Source: Chloroflexota bacterium
Lineage (GTDB): Bacteria; Chloroflexota; Dormibacteria; Dormibacterales; Dormibacteraceae
DNA length: 6,046 bases
Reading direction: 5' to 3'
Assembly: GCA_005880345.1 (NCBI GenBank)
Contig: VBGE01000020.1
Coordinates: 947-6,992, forward strand
Shown here: in pieces, positions 5,895-6,046 of the stretch
Layout: each line of letters begins with the position of its first letter
Position numbering within the stretch: position 1 is the first letter of the stretch
Notes under the pieces: model-generated
The model's database searches: none
What the model saw: only the letters and a program-made list of their open reading frames with translations
Told to the model about the DNA's origin: nothing
Program-made: the position numbers and the translations under genes

Positions 5895-6046
5895 GCTTCG
5901 GCCCAGGCCGCGTACTGGGCGTCGCCGGGGTGGAGCTGATCGGAGGCGATCCAGCCTTTCGTGCCGATGCCGCTGGTGCTGGCCTGGCTGAGATCGACCC
6001 ACTGGAAAGCGCGCTCGTTCGCCTCTTCCCTGGCGATCGCGTTGAA
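5870..6046 (-). CDS. SGNH/GDSL-type hydrolase, C-terminal end (5' partial)
   Basis: Read on the minus strand, the frame is open from the right window edge for 58 codons and ends in TGA at 5872-5870. The start and most of the protein lie beyond the window. The fragment holds the C-terminal block of the SGNH/GDSL esterase and lipase family: a W-V-D-L strand at fragment residues 16-19, then G-W-I-A-S-D-Q-L-H-P (31-40), with the presumed catalytic Asp36 (5939-5941) and His39 (5930-5932), then GDAQYAAWAEAIWPAM (41-56) as the final helix. Such enzymes hydrolyse ester bonds of lipids, sugars or cell-wall components; the substrate is not predictable from this piece. The gene converges on the small membrane protein gene and overlaps its last 14 nt, so the two cannot share a promoter. 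The family call rests on one conserved block, which is distinctive. Confidence 0.75.
   Translation of the reverse strand, partial: FNAIAREEANERAFQWVDLSQASTSGIGTKGWIASDQLHPGDAQYAAWAEAIWPAMKA

Noticed and set aside
1..6046. Search by eye for CRISPR repeats, tRNA, insertion sequences, toxin-antitoxin or defence genes
   Set aside because: No regularly spaced repeats, transposase motifs, cloverleaf-like sequences or paired small toxin genes were seen; the NYN gene lacks an antitoxin-like partner.

Overview
The window is a compact, GC-rich stretch of bacterial chromosome with almost no non-coding DNA. Six protein genes lie on the plus strand, and the tail of a seventh lies on the minus strand at the right edge. 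Start codons, where visible, are all GTG or TTG. The high GC, the alternative starts, and TANNNT boxes 7-8 nt in front of start codons in place of Shine-Dalgarno sites suggest a high-GC soil-type lineage. Chloroflexota, Candidatus Dormibacterota or an actinobacterial relative would fit. This placement is an inference from style; no marker gene here settles it.

Left block (1-2884) looks like one operon. It begins with the 3' part of a membrane protease that joins a Clp N-terminal-like segment to an M50 site-2-protease core. Five bases later comes a small NYN-fold (YacP/Rae1-like) putative RNase. Its stop overlaps by 4 nt the GTG of a complete pyruvate kinase. The pyruvate kinase carries a roughly 16-residue insertion in its B domain, encoded by a double-hairpin DNA element that resembles a dispersed palindromic repeat.

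Middle block (2925-4784) is one 619-residue soluble, alanine-rich protein of unknown function, built from diverged internal repeats. The repeats read best as three copies of one module, the middle one internally shortened. It is the least explained gene in the window.

Right block: a PIG-L/LmbE-family zinc deacetylase (4803-5537) and a small proline-rich membrane protein (5548-5883) follow with gaps of 18 and 10 nt. Each has a -10-like box just upstream, so both may be transcribed from their own promoters as leaderless messages. The last gene converges on the C-terminal end of an SGNH/GDSL hydrolase (5870-6046, minus), overlapping it by 14 nt, with an imperfect inverted repeat over the two stop codons.

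No tRNA, rRNA, CRISPR array, insertion sequence, phage gene or recognisable defence system was seen. No gap between genes exceeds about 40 bases.
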